Of a DNA stretch of 64,000 bases, positions 1 to 10,844 are shown one piece after another. The first letter of the stretch is position 1, and each line of letters begins with the position of its first letter. The DNA is from Coccinella septempunctata (lineage: Eukaryota > Arthropoda > Insecta > Coleoptera > Coccinellidae), in the NCBI RefSeq assembly GCF_907165205.1, contig NC_058196.1, forward strand, positions 10,892,501-10,956,500. The letters are read 5' to 3'. Position numbers and translations under genes: made by a program. The notes below the pieces were generated by a model. That model saw nothing but the letters and a program-made list of their open reading frames with translations. It was not told where the DNA came from and did not search any database.

Positions 1-853
1 AATAGAAAATGAGGAAATCTAGAAATATGAAAACTAAACGCCCAAACCATAGCAAGGTACGCCCAACTCGTGCTGGCCGACCGTGTATGAATCTAGCAGC
101 GACGTAATACGATGTTCAACTTGGTGATAACTGCGTGCGATGTAGGTGCTGTACGGTACCATAACTTGAAGCGTTTCGCTAGGCTCCTGCGGCTGGCCGA
201 CCTAGCGTGTTTAGCGTAAGGAAAGAGAACTTCGAAATAAAGTAATTCAGGGCGACTGGGCCTCATGTTGATCGAATCAAGTTGTAGTACGTTATAGTAG
301 GGAATTAATCGATATTTGAATATCGAAATTGATCATTTGGAATAAGTTTCGAAGAATAAAATAATTATAATTATTTTCTATTTCTCGATTATTTTTGGGT
401 CAGCCCGGCTGACCCTGCATACCCTGACGAGCCGTCATTGGTGTGCTCGCTCTCTTTCCTCCGAGATGTAATTCTGGAACTCTACATGTGGTGTATAAAG
501 TCACTGAAGGCTTTTGAGTTTGACTTTGTTGAATTCCGTTTATTTCTCAAACCGTTCATATTCCTCCGAACTTCATTCCATTGTGACTTTTCTTGATTCC
601 GAGTATTTTCCGGTATCATTTATATTTTTCTGAATTCTATTTTTTTTTCCGACCGTATTTTCTGGGAGTTTACCAGCTGTCCTGCGTCGACAAGGTCCAT
701 TCCTTCCACTCCGTCCACGACTTGTTGTACATGTGTATTTTCTTTTTGTGTACAGTTTAATTCAATATAAATAAAGAGTTGAACATTTATTGTGTTGCCA
801 ATTATTTTGCCAGTGATAGTCAATTTATTAAATTAGTTTCAACTAGGTGTGTA
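1..853. other. Unassigned AT-rich sequence
   Basis: No coding domain is recognised. The only gene-like signal is an AATAAA at 770-775 followed by T-rich sequence, which could be a polyadenylation region of an LTR or a transcript. There is no matching second copy in the window, so an LTR cannot be argued. The short open frames here have no recognisable motif. Confidence 0.4.
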
Positions 854-881
854 GTTAAAAGAGGTAGGTACTCTTTTTAAC
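854..881. other. Short hairpin
   Basis: GTTAAAAGAG at 854-863 pairs with CTCTTTTTAAC at 871-881 around a 7-base loop, with one extra T on the right arm. Its function is unknown. It lies just upstream of the R4 3-prime fragment. Confidence 0.4.
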
Positions 882-955
882 GCCTAAAGACCGTTGAAAA
901 GCAGACACATAAAAGACGCTACCACCCTAGTCTTCATCGATATCCTTCTCCACTG

Positions 956-1480
956 ATACTCAAGTCTACCCGGGCTCTCTTATTCTTTGGAGATTCTTTG
1001 AGAGACGTGGGGTTTAACTGATTGCCCAACTGGCGCCCGAGCAAAGGTGAGGGGCGTCGGAGTACGGAAAAGTCTGTTCTCGAGGAACAAACCAGAAGAC
1101 AGTGAAAACTGAAAGATATCAAGACCATGCCCATTGTCATTTCATCTACAGGCCTGAAACCAAAGAACTTGGGAAAACTTCAGTTGAACGAAAATATCTA
1201 TAGAGTCATGCAGAAGGCGGTACTGCTGGGACCGGCGACAACTGTACGAAAGTACATAGGGAATGCGGAACTGCTCCGACAGGAAATGCGGGTGGAGCAG
1301 AAATCCAACCGACGGCAGTGAGCCGAGGAGCGACCCGGACCCGACCACCACCACTAGCCCGAAAACCTGGAAAGGGATCCAATATAGCTAATCGTTTTGA
1401 TATCTGAGATATCTGGGAAAAGTGAATTTTCCTCTAGAGAGAAGTGTGAAATTCGCAAGGCTAAAGTCATAATAATAATA
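956..1480 (+). pseudogene. R4/Dong-clade retrotransposon, 3-prime end fragment
   Basis: Encodes the extreme C-terminus of an R4-type pol (after the restriction-like endonuclease), including VISSTGLKPKNLGKLQL, YRVMQKAVLL and VRKYIGNAE, then a stop at 1319-1321. The same C-terminus and the same 3-prime UTR end (GCAAGGCTAAAGTCAT) are found on the minus strand at 41646-42168. The 5-prime part is degraded: frames before about 1100 contain stops. The copy ends near 1470 with a short AATA run, as expected for target-primed insertion of a heavily 5-prime-truncated copy. Confidence 0.75.
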
Positions 1481-1546
1481 GGCTAGCAACCTACACCTAT
1501 AAAAATCCTCAAAACGCTACAAAAACGCAACAAAGATAGACCTCGG

Positions 1547-2412
1547 ATGTCGGACTGGAATTTCGGTGAACGAACTCAGCTACGGAAATGGACGTTGAAT
1601 TTTGTTACATGGAATATTCGTGGAATACATAATAAACAACAAAAAATATGTCAGGATTGTTTGAAATTTGAAATTGATTTTATTTTGTTTTCGGAAACTA
1701 AAAAGAAGGAAAGCGGAAGCGAAAACCTAGGAAAATATATACATTTTTTCTCTGTGGTATAAAGAGATCAACACGATAAAGAGCAGAAGTATCCTCATTA
1801 AAATATATTACATAAAAAGCACCAGAAAAAAATTGAATTTGGGAAAAAATTAACACTCCATGAAAGAAGAAGAATTATAACGATTATTGGTATATATAGT
1901 CTGAATGATGACGCTACCGTTCAAGACAAAGATAGCTTCGAGAATAGTTTGGGAGAAACCATTGACAAAATCCCAAATAGATTTTTGATAATGGAGAACT
2001 ATTGATAAGACTATGTAAGGAGCGTGAGTTGAAAATAGTGAACACATTTTTTCCCCACAAGGACATACATAAATATACTTGGTATCAACTTACACGAGGA
2101 TTAATATCTATAATTAATTATATCATAATTAAACAGAAATCAGGCCTGAAATTGAACGATGTGGGAGTTCACAGAGTTGAAGATAATGGTTCAGACCACT
2201 CACTAGTGGTAGCCAAAATCTATATTCTTATAGAGTAGAATACAATTTGAATAGCCTAAAGCGCGTTAGCACAAGAAAACTTTTCTTGTGGAAATTAAAA
2301 CAAAAACTACTAATTGAAGAGACATCCACTGAAGAGGAATACCAAAACATAAAATTTTTTATTGAGGAAGCAGCTGAAGAGGGCATGGGAAAAAAAAGAA
2401 AACAATTGTGTT
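1547..2412 (+). pseudogene. RTE-like non-LTR element, endonuclease region (decayed)
   Basis: The first frame starts MSDWNFGERTQLRKW and reaches the AP-endonuclease start motif TWNIRGI, with SETKKK further on. After a run of frameshifts, 2002-2238 gives the C-terminal half of the endonuclease fold: LKIVNTFFPHKDIHKYTW and GSDHSLVVAKI, where the DH pair is the catalytic histidine motif. 2247-2435 looks like the linker before the reverse transcriptase. This is the kind of RTE/Craft-like pol often labelled craniofacial development protein 2-like in insect annotations. Many breaks; certainly dead. Its reverse transcriptase continues at 2849-3457 and 10166-10640. Confidence 0.75.
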
Positions 2413-2848
2413 CGATCGTGAGTTGGGTTGCCTGACTCCGGTTTGTCAGGCGCCTACGAAAGAAAAACTTTGTCGTCTGTCAGTCACGACAATTGTTATT
2501 CGTATCATCGCCGGACGCGCCGAAATCGATCTCGCACAAAACCTTGATGATAATTAATATTTCTTATAAATCGCCGAAATCATCGCAACATCTGTCATCT
2601 CTCTATATTGAGTGAATCAAAGTAATATTGAGCAACTTTAAGTGCCGTGTGTCCTTCATCTCTCGTACCACGGAGCTAAGTGCAGAAGGAGGGTTGGTAT
2701 CGTGTTTCCCTTCCCTTAGGAACCCCCTTTCTGATACCGGACCAGTGAAGATTCATCTGAGTTTCGACTTCACCCAGTTAGGGTAGGTAAGAGTATTTTC
2801 ACTTGTTCAGTTGCTCAATATCTATAAGTCATCTGAAGTTGATCGCAA
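2413..2848 (+). repeat. 436-bp dispersed repeat, copy A
   Basis: Starts near ATCGTGAGTTGGGTTGCC and ends near CTCATTTGCGA. A very similar copy lies at 39346-39784 in the same orientation. It interrupts the RTE-like pol: the linker stops at 2412 and reverse-transcriptase-side sequence resumes after 2848. A GAGTGAATNAAAGTAAT segment could be a polyadenylation signal. No reading frame. It could be a solo LTR (the bounds TGAGTT and AACTCA are suggestive) or a SINE-like family. No clear target duplication was identified. Confidence 0.65.
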
Positions 2849-3457
2849 ACTCATTTGCGAACAAAATCCGAATGAAACATTCTGGTGGGATTCTAGAGGA
2901 AAAAATCGAAAGAAATAAAGAAATATACCAACAACTCCTTCAAACAAAAATCAACGTGATTAATGAAGGATACAAGAAAATAAATGAAGAAGTCAAACGA
3001 GAAGTAATCAAGAAAAAGAATCTGTAATGGGAGAGAAAATGTCAGCATATTGAGAATTATTTGGGAGGTACAAAAAGTACGGAAGCCTGGAAGATATTAA
3101 AAAGCATCAAATGTAACAATAAAACACAATTACACTTAAACAATATTCCACAGGTTGAGTGGTTGAACACGAGATGAATCTACAGAGGCCACAGAGCACA
3201 TAACACAGAATGCAGAAGAAGTGATAAATGCCATAAAAGATACGTAACTGAAAAGGTCACCAGGTCCATTAAGAATGAGCCAAGCGCTAATTTGATACGG
3301 TCATCCCAAACTGGCAGAAATGTTTAGAATTTTATTCGAGAGATGTTTGAGTGGGGATCACTACCAAGGTAGTGGCGAACTTGATATATTTCACCAGTCT
3401 TCAAAAAAGGCTCAAGATCAAATCCGAAGAACTACAAAGGGATTGCCGTCATCCCTA
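2849..3457 (+). pseudogene. RTE-like non-LTR element, reverse transcriptase N-terminal part
   Basis: After the repeat, the frame gives FWWD and then EEKIERNKEIYQQLLQTK, the usual WWD-x-E-IEEKI linker of RTE/Craft pols. It is followed by motifs around NPKNYKGIAVIPTI (reverse transcriptase block NYRGI) ending at about 3455. Frameshifts and stops are frequent. The next expected block (YSRIL, then EQAGFR) is missing here but is found at 10166, so the gene was split by a large insertion. Confidence 0.7.
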
Positions 3458-3640
3458 CTATTAGGCAGAGCTGTGCCGAGCACTGACAAAAATTGCTCCT
3501 AGCACTAAGCACCGAGCACTGACAAAAAGTGCTCCCGGGTCTCGAGCACTAAGCACCGATTTTTCACGACAGAATCGCCATTACTAGGCAATTAGAGGAA
3601 GTAATTCGATTTTGCGAGCACTAAGCACTTTTCTGAAAAA
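3458..3640 (+). repeat. Left cluster of AGCACTAAGCAC subterminal repeats
   Basis: GAGCACTGACAAAAA occurs twice and AGCACTAAGCAC three times within about 160 bases, beginning right where the RTE-like pol breaks off. The same motif in the opposite orientation (AGTGCTTAGTGCTT, AGTGCTCGGGAGCT) clusters at 9996-10165, right where the pol resumes. I infer these are the subterminal repeats of one inserted DNA element. I do not recognise the family. Confidence 0.5.
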
Positions 3641-3926
3641 CTGTTGGAAATACGATTTTTTATTTTAAAATCTGTATTCGATCGAAAAAATACCACTTCT
3701 ATTGCTTCGAAACGGTAAGTTTTTCGTTCTACTCTATAGCAGTTTCACGATTTCATAAGTATAGGAAAATAATTGATGAATATGTTTACGGCATGCAGAC
3801 AATTATAAATTATAATTATAATTATAAAGTTCGCGAAAACGTTTAAAATTTTTAATTTTTTCAAGCCATTAATCAGGACCCCATTCGTTCTTTGGGAGTT
3901 AGTTTCATAGAGTAATTTTTGAGATA
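3641..3926. other. Non-coding, presumed interior of AGCACT-bounded insertion
   Basis: AT-rich sequence with an ATAATTATAATTATAA run near 3805-3825. No coding or RNA feature is seen. Confidence 0.4.
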
Positions 3927-3927
3927 T

Positions 3928-3958
<31 letters not shown>

Positions 3959-4128
3959 CATAACTGGAACCCCAACAGGATAAACCCAATAACAGGGATT
4001 CACTACAAATTTAACTTACATAAAATCAACAATATCGTGAAACATGGTAATATAAATATGAAATGAAGATCTATACTAGTACCATATATAAAAAATTTAA
4101 TTACCTAATTTTAATATTTTGACAAATA

Positions 4129-7005
4129 CTACATCAGTCTCCGCTTGAATTCGGACGAGGACAAATTAAACAAATCAATTTCGCCAACATGCCAATTGTA
4201 AAAACGTGTTATTTTCAAATAAATGGAGTTATAATAAAGAGAGGTCCTAGCCTGTTGTACAAAAAATAAGTGTCTTCGACGACCACTGAAAGAGCGTGCA
4301 TTGAAATGAATATTCTCTATCAACGGGAAATCAAAACAATCATTCAAAATACGATACAAAAATATTTGATCGAACATTACTCTTCTATTTTCCAGGCTCA
4401 TCATTTTATACAATTGAAGTCTATATTCATAAGCGTAGTCTTGTCTACTACCATAACGGTAAAGCAAACTTTTTGTGAATTTACTCTGTACTTTTTCCAA
4501 TTTATCGATATATTTATGATAGAAGGGACTCCAAATCGGTGTTACATATTCCAAATTGCTACGTACGTAGCTGAAATATAGAGTCTTGACTGTTTCCACA
4601 TTTTTGAACGCCTTAGAAATCCTCAAAACGAAACCTAGCATCTTAAAACTCTTAGAGACTACACTGTCTATGTGAAACCCAAATGACAGCTTCGAATCAA
4701 GAAACACTCCGAGGTCCCTCACACATCCCACCTCCTCCACAATTACTCCATCAATGTGTAGGGAAAATACCATAACGTTAGTATTTTTAGTGAATCTTAT
4801 ATGCTTACATTTCCCAATATTGAGTGTTAAATATCGTTTCGAGCAGAATACAGAAAACCTGTCAAGATCCTCACGAAATCCAGTGACATCATCCAAACTT
4901 ACAATCGACTTATACATTTTGAGATCGTCAGCATAGATTTCGAAATAAACATGTAAAAAACAAGTTGACACATCGTCGATAAAAACATTAAAAAGAAGTG
5001 GACCCAAATGCGACCCTTGTACAACTCCTGATGTGACCTCGTGAACTGTGGACGAGAATGCTTCCACAACAACATACTGACATCTATCCTACAAGTAAGA
5101 TTCAATCCACAGCAATAGATTCCCTGAAACCCCAAAATCTGCTAATATGCCTAACAATGTTCCGTGATGAACCTTATCGAAGGCCTTGGCGAAGTCCGTA
5201 TACACAGCATCCACCTGAGTACCTTGATCCAGATTTTTTGAGATGAAATCAACATATGGGGCCAAGTTACTAAGAACTGACCTTCCCTTGAAAAATCCAT
5301 GCTGCTTCATGCTGAGCTTCCCTCCTAGTGATCGAAAAAGAAAGTCTGCTATGATTGACTCGAATATTTTCCCAAAATGACTCAGAACAGAGACCGGTCG
5401 GTAATTGGACACAATATCTTTTCTTCCACCTTTATGAACAGGAGTAATTTTAGCAATTTTCCATTTACTGGGAAAAATTCCGGTGAGAATAGACTGATTG
5501 AAAATCATCTGTAGCGGCAAGTCTAGAAAATTGGCACAAGATCTTATAAATACAGGATGAATTGAATCCGGTCCAGGTCCTTTATTGAGTTTTAGCTCGC
5601 TTATCTTTTTCAATATAACCTCCCTCTGAATAAAATCAATGTTGATGTTATCGAAATTATTCGTGTTTTTGTTATTTTTATAGATGATCGGTTTATTGGG
5701 ATCATCAAAAACACTTGCGAAGTATTCACCGAACGCATTAACAATATCTTGGCCGTTATCATATACCTTATCTTCATGAGTCATCGAACTAGGAATCCGC
5801 CCGTCTCTTCTACTCTCCGCAGCATATGACCAGAAGTTCTTTGGATTTTTAGATATATTATTTTCGATGTGTGCTATATAATCAGAGTAATCTCTTTCAA
5901 TCATTTTCTTACATTGTTTACGAAGAACAGAAAAATAAGCATAGTCCTCAGTTTTACGGAATTTTTTATACTTTTTATGAGCTTTAGTTTTTTCTTTTGT
6001 TAACTTAATTGACGCAGTGGAAAACCAACAGGGAAAACCCCCGGGTCTCATAGATCTCCTCGGGACATACTTCTCTATCACATGATTGAGAATACTATAA
6101 AAATTAGCAACATTAGTATTTACATTTTCACTGTTCATAATCTTCTTCCAATCTACGGTTGAAAGTTCATTGTTTATTTCGGAATAATTAGCATTAAAGA
6201 ATTTGAACGTTGACATAAAGTTTTTCGGTTTATGCTTATTTATGCTAAGGTTAACACTTATATCTAAGGCAGGATGATGTGGGTCTTCACTCACGAGTGG
6301 AGATGAAGAATGCGATATATGGATGTCAATATTAGGAGCCAAAATCAAGTCCAATATTCTCCCATTTTTATTGAGATTACCGTTAAACTGTACTAACGAG
6401 TTGTACGCTGTGAAGTTCCGGAAGAAGGTTTACGAGTCTCTCTGCACATCATCACAGACCAGCTCCCCATTCAAATCCGCATGCCAGGAAAAAAGTGGCA
6501 GGTTGAAGTCACCAACGAGGAGGAAAATGTCATCGGCATGATTCTCCATGAAGATGGTCACAGCGTCAAAGTAGCCCGCATAATCTTGAGAAGTTGTATT
6601 TGGAGGGATGTAACATACACCAATAAATAGGCTTCTATTTCCACCGAGCCTAATCTTGACCCAAACGTCCTCAACCATGGTCAAATGACAGACCTCCGTC
6701 ACCTGCGCGCACTGCAGGCATTCAGCAACGCCAATGAATACGCCACCTCCGTCTTTTTTAATACTGCCCGTATCACATCTGTCTTTCCGATACACTTTAT
6801 AATTCCTACACATAAATTCCGAACTGCTAATAGTCGATCTGAGCCACGATTCCGTAACACATATCACCTCCGCAGTGCTATTCCATGATGAATTAAGAAA
6901 TTCTGTCGTTTTAGTTCTCAGTCCTCGACAATTTTGGTAAGATAAAGTCAAATTAAAAGCCATTCCTGATAATGTAAACGAACTATACCTAAAAATAACT
7001 ACCAA
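4129..7005 (-). pseudogene. CR1-group ORF2: AP endonuclease and reverse transcriptase
   Basis: One reading frame of about 958 codons, broken only by premature stops at 6430-6432 (TAA) and 5089-5091 (TAG). Endonuclease: YQNCRGLRTK, TESWL, VGDFNLP and HPALDIS. Reverse transcriptase: NYRPVSVLSHFGKIFE, the FAKAFDKVHH box, VVQGSHLGPLLFNVF and the catalytic YADD in FEIYADDLKMY, followed by a thumb and C-terminal region. The role is target nicking and cDNA synthesis from the element RNA. A Met at 6963 (MAFNLTL) is an alternative start. Having only two nonsense changes and no large deletion suggests a fairly recent copy. Confidence 0.88.
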
Positions 7006-7018
7006 AAGGAATCACGCA

Positions 7019-7922
7019 CTACTCCTTTGGCAACTTGTTCAGCTCAGCCTCAAAAACAATGCGAAAAATCCTCGAGGAATCAGTTCTCCTCACCAACAGC
7101 CTGCCATCCTGGACCCAACAATATTTGTAATTATTGTCTCTACAAAACTGCCGAGTTGACTTGAATAGTTTTCTGTAATAGGGGGACACTTTCATTAACG
7201 TATATGGTCTCTTCAACCCCATCAAAGCCAATATCGCTCGTTTTGATTTTCTGTTTATCTCCCCTATATGCTCGCAAAAACTCATCTCTGTAAGACTTAT
7301 TCTTGAAGTCAATTACGATAGGTCTTGTCCCCAAATTAACTTTTGGCATATAGTGAATTCTATAGCAGCCCTCTATGAAATTTCCCACATTTGGAATACC
7401 AAGCTTAGAGGCGATTTTTTCCACAATAGTTAGTATATTTTCATTTTTTCTTTCCGGTATTCCGATGATATCTAGGTTTTTCGACTTGAGCTGTTGTTGT
7501 AAAACAATTAACTCTCGCCTTATGTCCGTATTCTCATCCACAAGAGTCTTGAGCTCAGCATCGTGCTTATGCAGCTTCGAGTTGATGTCCTCGAAGATTG
7601 CCATCTTCAGCTCAAAATCATCTATCTTGTTCCCATAAAAGTTCAATGAATCCATGAACTTCGCCTGCTGACTTGTGATAGCTGTCAAATCGGACATAAT
7701 TTTATCGAGTTTGATATCAATATTATTGTTATGATTATTACGTGGCACCTCCTTATCACCTGTGCACACCCATTTCATGCCTCCCCCGCGTCCGGACGTC
7801 CCCAACACATCCGAAGGAATCCCCAGGCAATTCAGATGTGCTTCATTAACGCACAAAAAACATCGAACAGCCGGCTTACTTCTGCTCACCGGTGTACCAC
7901 ATGACAAACAATTCGCCGGCAT
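7019..7922 (-). pseudogene. CR1-group ORF1: PHD-type zinc finger, coiled coil and RNA-binding protein
   Basis: Starts MPANCLSCGTPVSRSK. The N-terminal ~50 residues have the C-x2-C, C-x2-C, H-x2-C spacing of the PHD-like finger common in CR1-group ORF1s. Residues ~70-150 are charged and heptad-rich (coiled coil). IIGIPERKNENI and the following region resemble the L1-ORF1 (Transposase_22) RRM fold. A frameshift near 7180-7190 moves the last ~55 residues (YYRKLFKSTRQFCRDNNYKY) into another frame ending at 7019. It ends 13 bases before ORF2. Confidence 0.8.
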
Positions 7923-8330
7923 GTTGAATTCTGTGAATTCACAATCTTAATTCAAGAAAATATTCAATTGTTATTTATGATTTATGTCCAAGCCCCAACA
8001 CCGATCGGAAAAATATTTTCCACTATAAAACTGCCGATACTTAGTCACACTTTCTATAACTTTGGGAATTTATCACGTTAACAAACACCCAAAATCGATC
8101 GAAAACGCGAAAGCCACGAAATCAACCCCGATTCATATGTTTCACGATACGGATATACGATATTCACGTATTCACGATACGGAGATATTCCCGATTTTTT
8201 TATTTTATAAATCTCGCCATTTATGAAAACCATTGAGTACTCCGGCATAGATTTCAAACAAGCTCCCTTGGACACCGTTCGAAGCGGCTTCCTCAAAGCA
8301 AGCGCAATTTTGTCGTAAATCATATGTGTC
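7923..8330 (-). other. Probable 5-prime UTR of the CR1-group element
   Basis: No coding motif. It contains a local repeat, CACGATACGG, at about 8143-8180. Non-LTR elements carry an internal promoter in this region, but no specific promoter element could be identified. The outer boundary is set where the sequence changes character near 8330 and is uncertain. Confidence 0.35.
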
Positions 8331-9116
8331 AAGATTATGGCAGTTTTTATTCAATATAGAGAAAGCCGACAAGTGTTTTCATAAGTTCGCAGATGGTGAT
8401 CGGAAGATATTCAATTGCACTATTTTTCCTAACGATTCTCCTTATTTGGATATTGAAAGAAGGGAATTCGGTTTTCACAAATTGCGAATTTGCTTCATGC
8501 TATTTCATACACCTGTAAGCAATCATATCAAAAGCAGATTTGAATTGTACTAAAATTTCACATGGAATACAGAAATAAATATTGTCTCTATAAATAGGTT
8601 GAGTCAAATCGAAATATTAATATTTTTGGGACTATATTATATTATACAGGGTGTTTCACCGTGATGGTTAATTGAATGTTTTCGGAGAGGTAATCAAAAT
8701 TTTATGCTGAAAATTTTCATGTCGCAGTTCTCGACCAGGAGCTTTCTCCCCTGAATATTTTTAGACCTTTGCAAATTCCGGTTATATGCCGGCATTATAT
8801 TTCTAGTTCCTTATTTCGAATGGCACATCCAGTATGTCATTGCAAATAGCCGATTTGGTGGCAATTCCAACATCATTGTGCCATACCATAGGTTAAAACT
8901 CTGAGATTCATGTGTTATTGAGATTCTTATGAGAAAAATAATGAAAACGCGTCGAAGATCAAGAAGACCAGCGAATTAATCAAAACTCAATATTTTCAAA
9001 TTGAAACCCTTATTTGATATTATGTATTTGAGTCTATTTTACGTAAATTGTCAAGGAAGAATTTTGATAGCGAAGAAAAGAGCCATTTCTAACTGCTTGA
9101 TTAGTCAATGATTCAA
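8331..9116. other. Non-coding, with a MITE-like ACAGGGTGTTTC end
   Basis: 8338-8553 is open on the plus strand but has no recognisable domain. ATTATACAGGGTGTTTCACC at 8638-8657 looks like the outer end of one of the many arthropod TIR elements that start ACAGGGTG. The matching inverted end was not found, so it may be a truncated copy. Nothing else is recognised. Confidence 0.35.
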
Positions 9117-9532
9117 TAGTGTACTCTAAGGATTTTTCAAAATCTGCTGACCGTTCGTTGCTGTGGGGCACACAAAGCATTTTTTTGAATCGGTGTGTGT
9201 AAAAGTTTTTGATTTTTATACTTTCGCAGGTAATGAGAAAATGCCTGCTTTTTGTTGTATAATCAAGTGTGGCAGTAGAGGTGAAGGCGACAATGTAAAG
9301 TTTTCAGAATACCCGCTGTTCGAAATTTTGAGGAAAAGACTCAAATAAACGAACTGTCCATGATTAGGAGATCTAACGTCGGGAACAGAATTTTTTTTAA
9401 AAGCATGCACAAAACACAATGAAACATCACTAAAACTCGACCGAAACAGCATGGAAATCAATGGAGGGAAAGCCTGTGTGCCGCACGGCAACGAACGGTT
9501 AGCTGATTTTGACAAATCGTTTGAGTACCCTA
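9117..9532. mobile_element. THAP-carrying MITE (internal deletion derivative)
   Basis: The left end 9117-9175 and right end 9475-9532 are imperfect inverted repeats of about 55 bases, outermost TAGTGTACTC versus TAGGGTACTC, then GATTTTTCAAAATC and CCGTTCGTTGC. Only about 300 bases separate them, and they include a THAP-like coding segment. This fits a non-autonomous deletion product of a THAP-transposase (P-like) element. No target duplication is evident. Confidence 0.6.
9241..9348 (+). pseudogene. THAP-like zinc-finger exon fragment
   Basis: Begins MPAFCCIIKCGSRG, matching the start of THAP domains (Met-Pro-x-x-C-x2-4-C, then a phenylalanine and proline at F-S-E-Y-P). The frame stops after about 35 residues. 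The second half of a THAP domain (the AVPTF-like region and the late C-x2-H pair) is not readable in this frame. Members of this family bind the transposon ends through the THAP domain. It lies inside the MITE at 9117-9532. Dead. Confidence 0.45.
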
Positions 9533-9995
9533 TAGATTGTTGGTATTGTTCAGAATCCATAAACAGTTAACGAAAAATTGAAATTATTTATCAAAACATG
9601 GAATTCAAGTCGAATCAATTCAGTAACATAACATTCGTTGATTGATTTGATTTTGTAAGTTTGTGTGCTGTGTATTTTCTCATTTTTTCTAATTAAACGA
9701 TTCCCAAAAAATTCTACACGAATCGGTACCTTACAACTAGTTCTTCTGTTTCAATTAATTTTTGTCGGTATTTTTGAAATATCAGAAAAAAATTCAGATG
9801 CTTTCAACTCTAATGAAATCATATGAGCAAAATACAAATTGGACCCTTAATCTACGTCTACCCTATCTATTTTCCTTTTTAACGGACGTAATTGATTTTG
9901 ATCACCTTTTCTTCATCAAATAGTTTAACCCTATGTCTGTGGTATACTACATGGTCAAAAAGTGATAACGCGTCGATCGCTTATTCGTGTTTCGA
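9533..9995. other. Non-coding
   Basis: AT-rich sequence with no open frame or repeat that I could classify. Presumed interior of the AGCACT-bounded insertion. Confidence 0.35.
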
Positions 9996-10165
9996 CAAAA
10001 TTTCCGAAGGGCTTAGTGCTTAGTAATCCCCAGAAGAAATTGCGTCCACTTTAGTGCTCGGGAGCTCTTTACGAATTACTTAGCAATAAGCCTTTCGATA
10101 AAGTGCTCGAAATACTAAGCTGTGATTTTAAAAAGTGCTCAGGAGCTTTCACAAGCACTAAGCAT
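9996..10165 (-). repeat. Right cluster of AGCACT subterminal repeats (inverted)
   Basis: AGTGCTTAG, AGTGCTCGGGAGCT, AGTGCTCGAAATACTAAGC, AGTGCTCAGGAGCT and AGCACTAAGC follow one another within 170 bases, mostly in the orientation opposite to the cluster at 3458-3640. The RTE-like reverse transcriptase resumes immediately after. Read as the right subterminal region of a single insertion of about 6.7 kb. Confidence 0.5.
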
Positions 10166-10640
10166 AATGCTTTGAAACAGAATATATTCTAGAATATTGC
10201 AAACCTTAGTTGAGGAGAGCATCAAATAGAAGCAACCAGAAGAACATGCAGGTTTTCGGGCAGGACGGTCAACAGTAGAAAATATTTTCACTATCAAGTT
10301 TGCAACAGAAAAAAGAATACAACGTAACAGAGAATCACACAAAGCCTTCATTGATTTGAAGAAAACTTATGATGTTGTCCCAGTTTCACAATTATGGAAA
10401 ACAAAGGAGGATGTGAATATCAGCAAAAGTTTCATAAAGGTCATTAAAATGTTCCCTGAACGAAACACAGCCATGATCAAGCTGGGGAATAGATTAACCA
10501 CTTCATTTGAGACAAAAAAAAAAGCCTGAGACCTTTTTTGTTGTTTTTCTCCCCCCTTTTTCAGAATTTACTTGGACAGGTCTTTAGCAAAGTGTAAAAG
10601 AAATGCGAAAATATGGGACTGAGGCGCTTGAGGGAAAATC
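10166..10640 (+). pseudogene. RTE-like non-LTR element, reverse transcriptase palm (continuation)
   Basis: Resumes with YSRILQTLVEESI, then EEHAGFRAGRSTVENIF, FIDLKKTYDVVP (aspartate of reverse transcriptase block A), the TAMIKLGNRLTTSFET region and FRIYLDRSLAKCKRNAKIWD. This is exactly what should follow NPKNYKGIAVIPTI at 3455. The catalytic FADD block is absent, so there is a deletion before the Gypsy LTR at 10845. Multiple stops. Confidence 0.72.
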
Positions 10641-10844
10641 TGATTACTGTATATAGGGCAAAGCACCAAATGATGTAAGGATTGCATCATCTGAATACCT
10701 TACCTTGAATCTTAATCACCTACAAATATAAGCTGAAAAGCAATACTTTAGGACAAAAATTTCTGCCGAAACGCATATGTGGCATGTGTTTTTTTGTTTT
10801 TGTATTATCTTAGCTTTCATGAGTTTTATACCTTTTATATCTTT

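Larger units (their letters stand above)
3927..8330 (-). mobile_element. CR1-group non-LTR retrotransposon, near full length
   Basis: On the minus strand it has a 5-prime UTR (about 7923-8330), ORF1 (7922-7019), ORF2 (7005-4129), a 3-prime UTR and an (AAAT)n tail at 3927-3958. A second, 5-prime-truncated copy at 42169-43992 has the same 3-prime end and tail. The layout (PHD-type zinc finger plus coiled coil ORF1; endonuclease plus reverse transcriptase ORF2; short tandem tail) fits CR1-group elements; the exact clade (CR1, Daphne, Kiri) needs a phylogeny. The 5-prime boundary is approximate. It sits inside the AGCACT-bounded insertion. Confidence 0.8.

Noticed and set aside
1031..1047. TGGCGCCCGAGCA matches the first 13 bases of the Gypsy primer site
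   Set aside because: It lies inside the R4 C-terminal fragment, no TG...CA LTR precedes it, and the downstream sequence is R4, so a chance match or convergent string is the simplest reading.
3927..3958. Microsatellite (TTTA)n
   Set aside because: It is the (AAAT)n tail of the minus-strand CR1-group element rather than an independent repeat.
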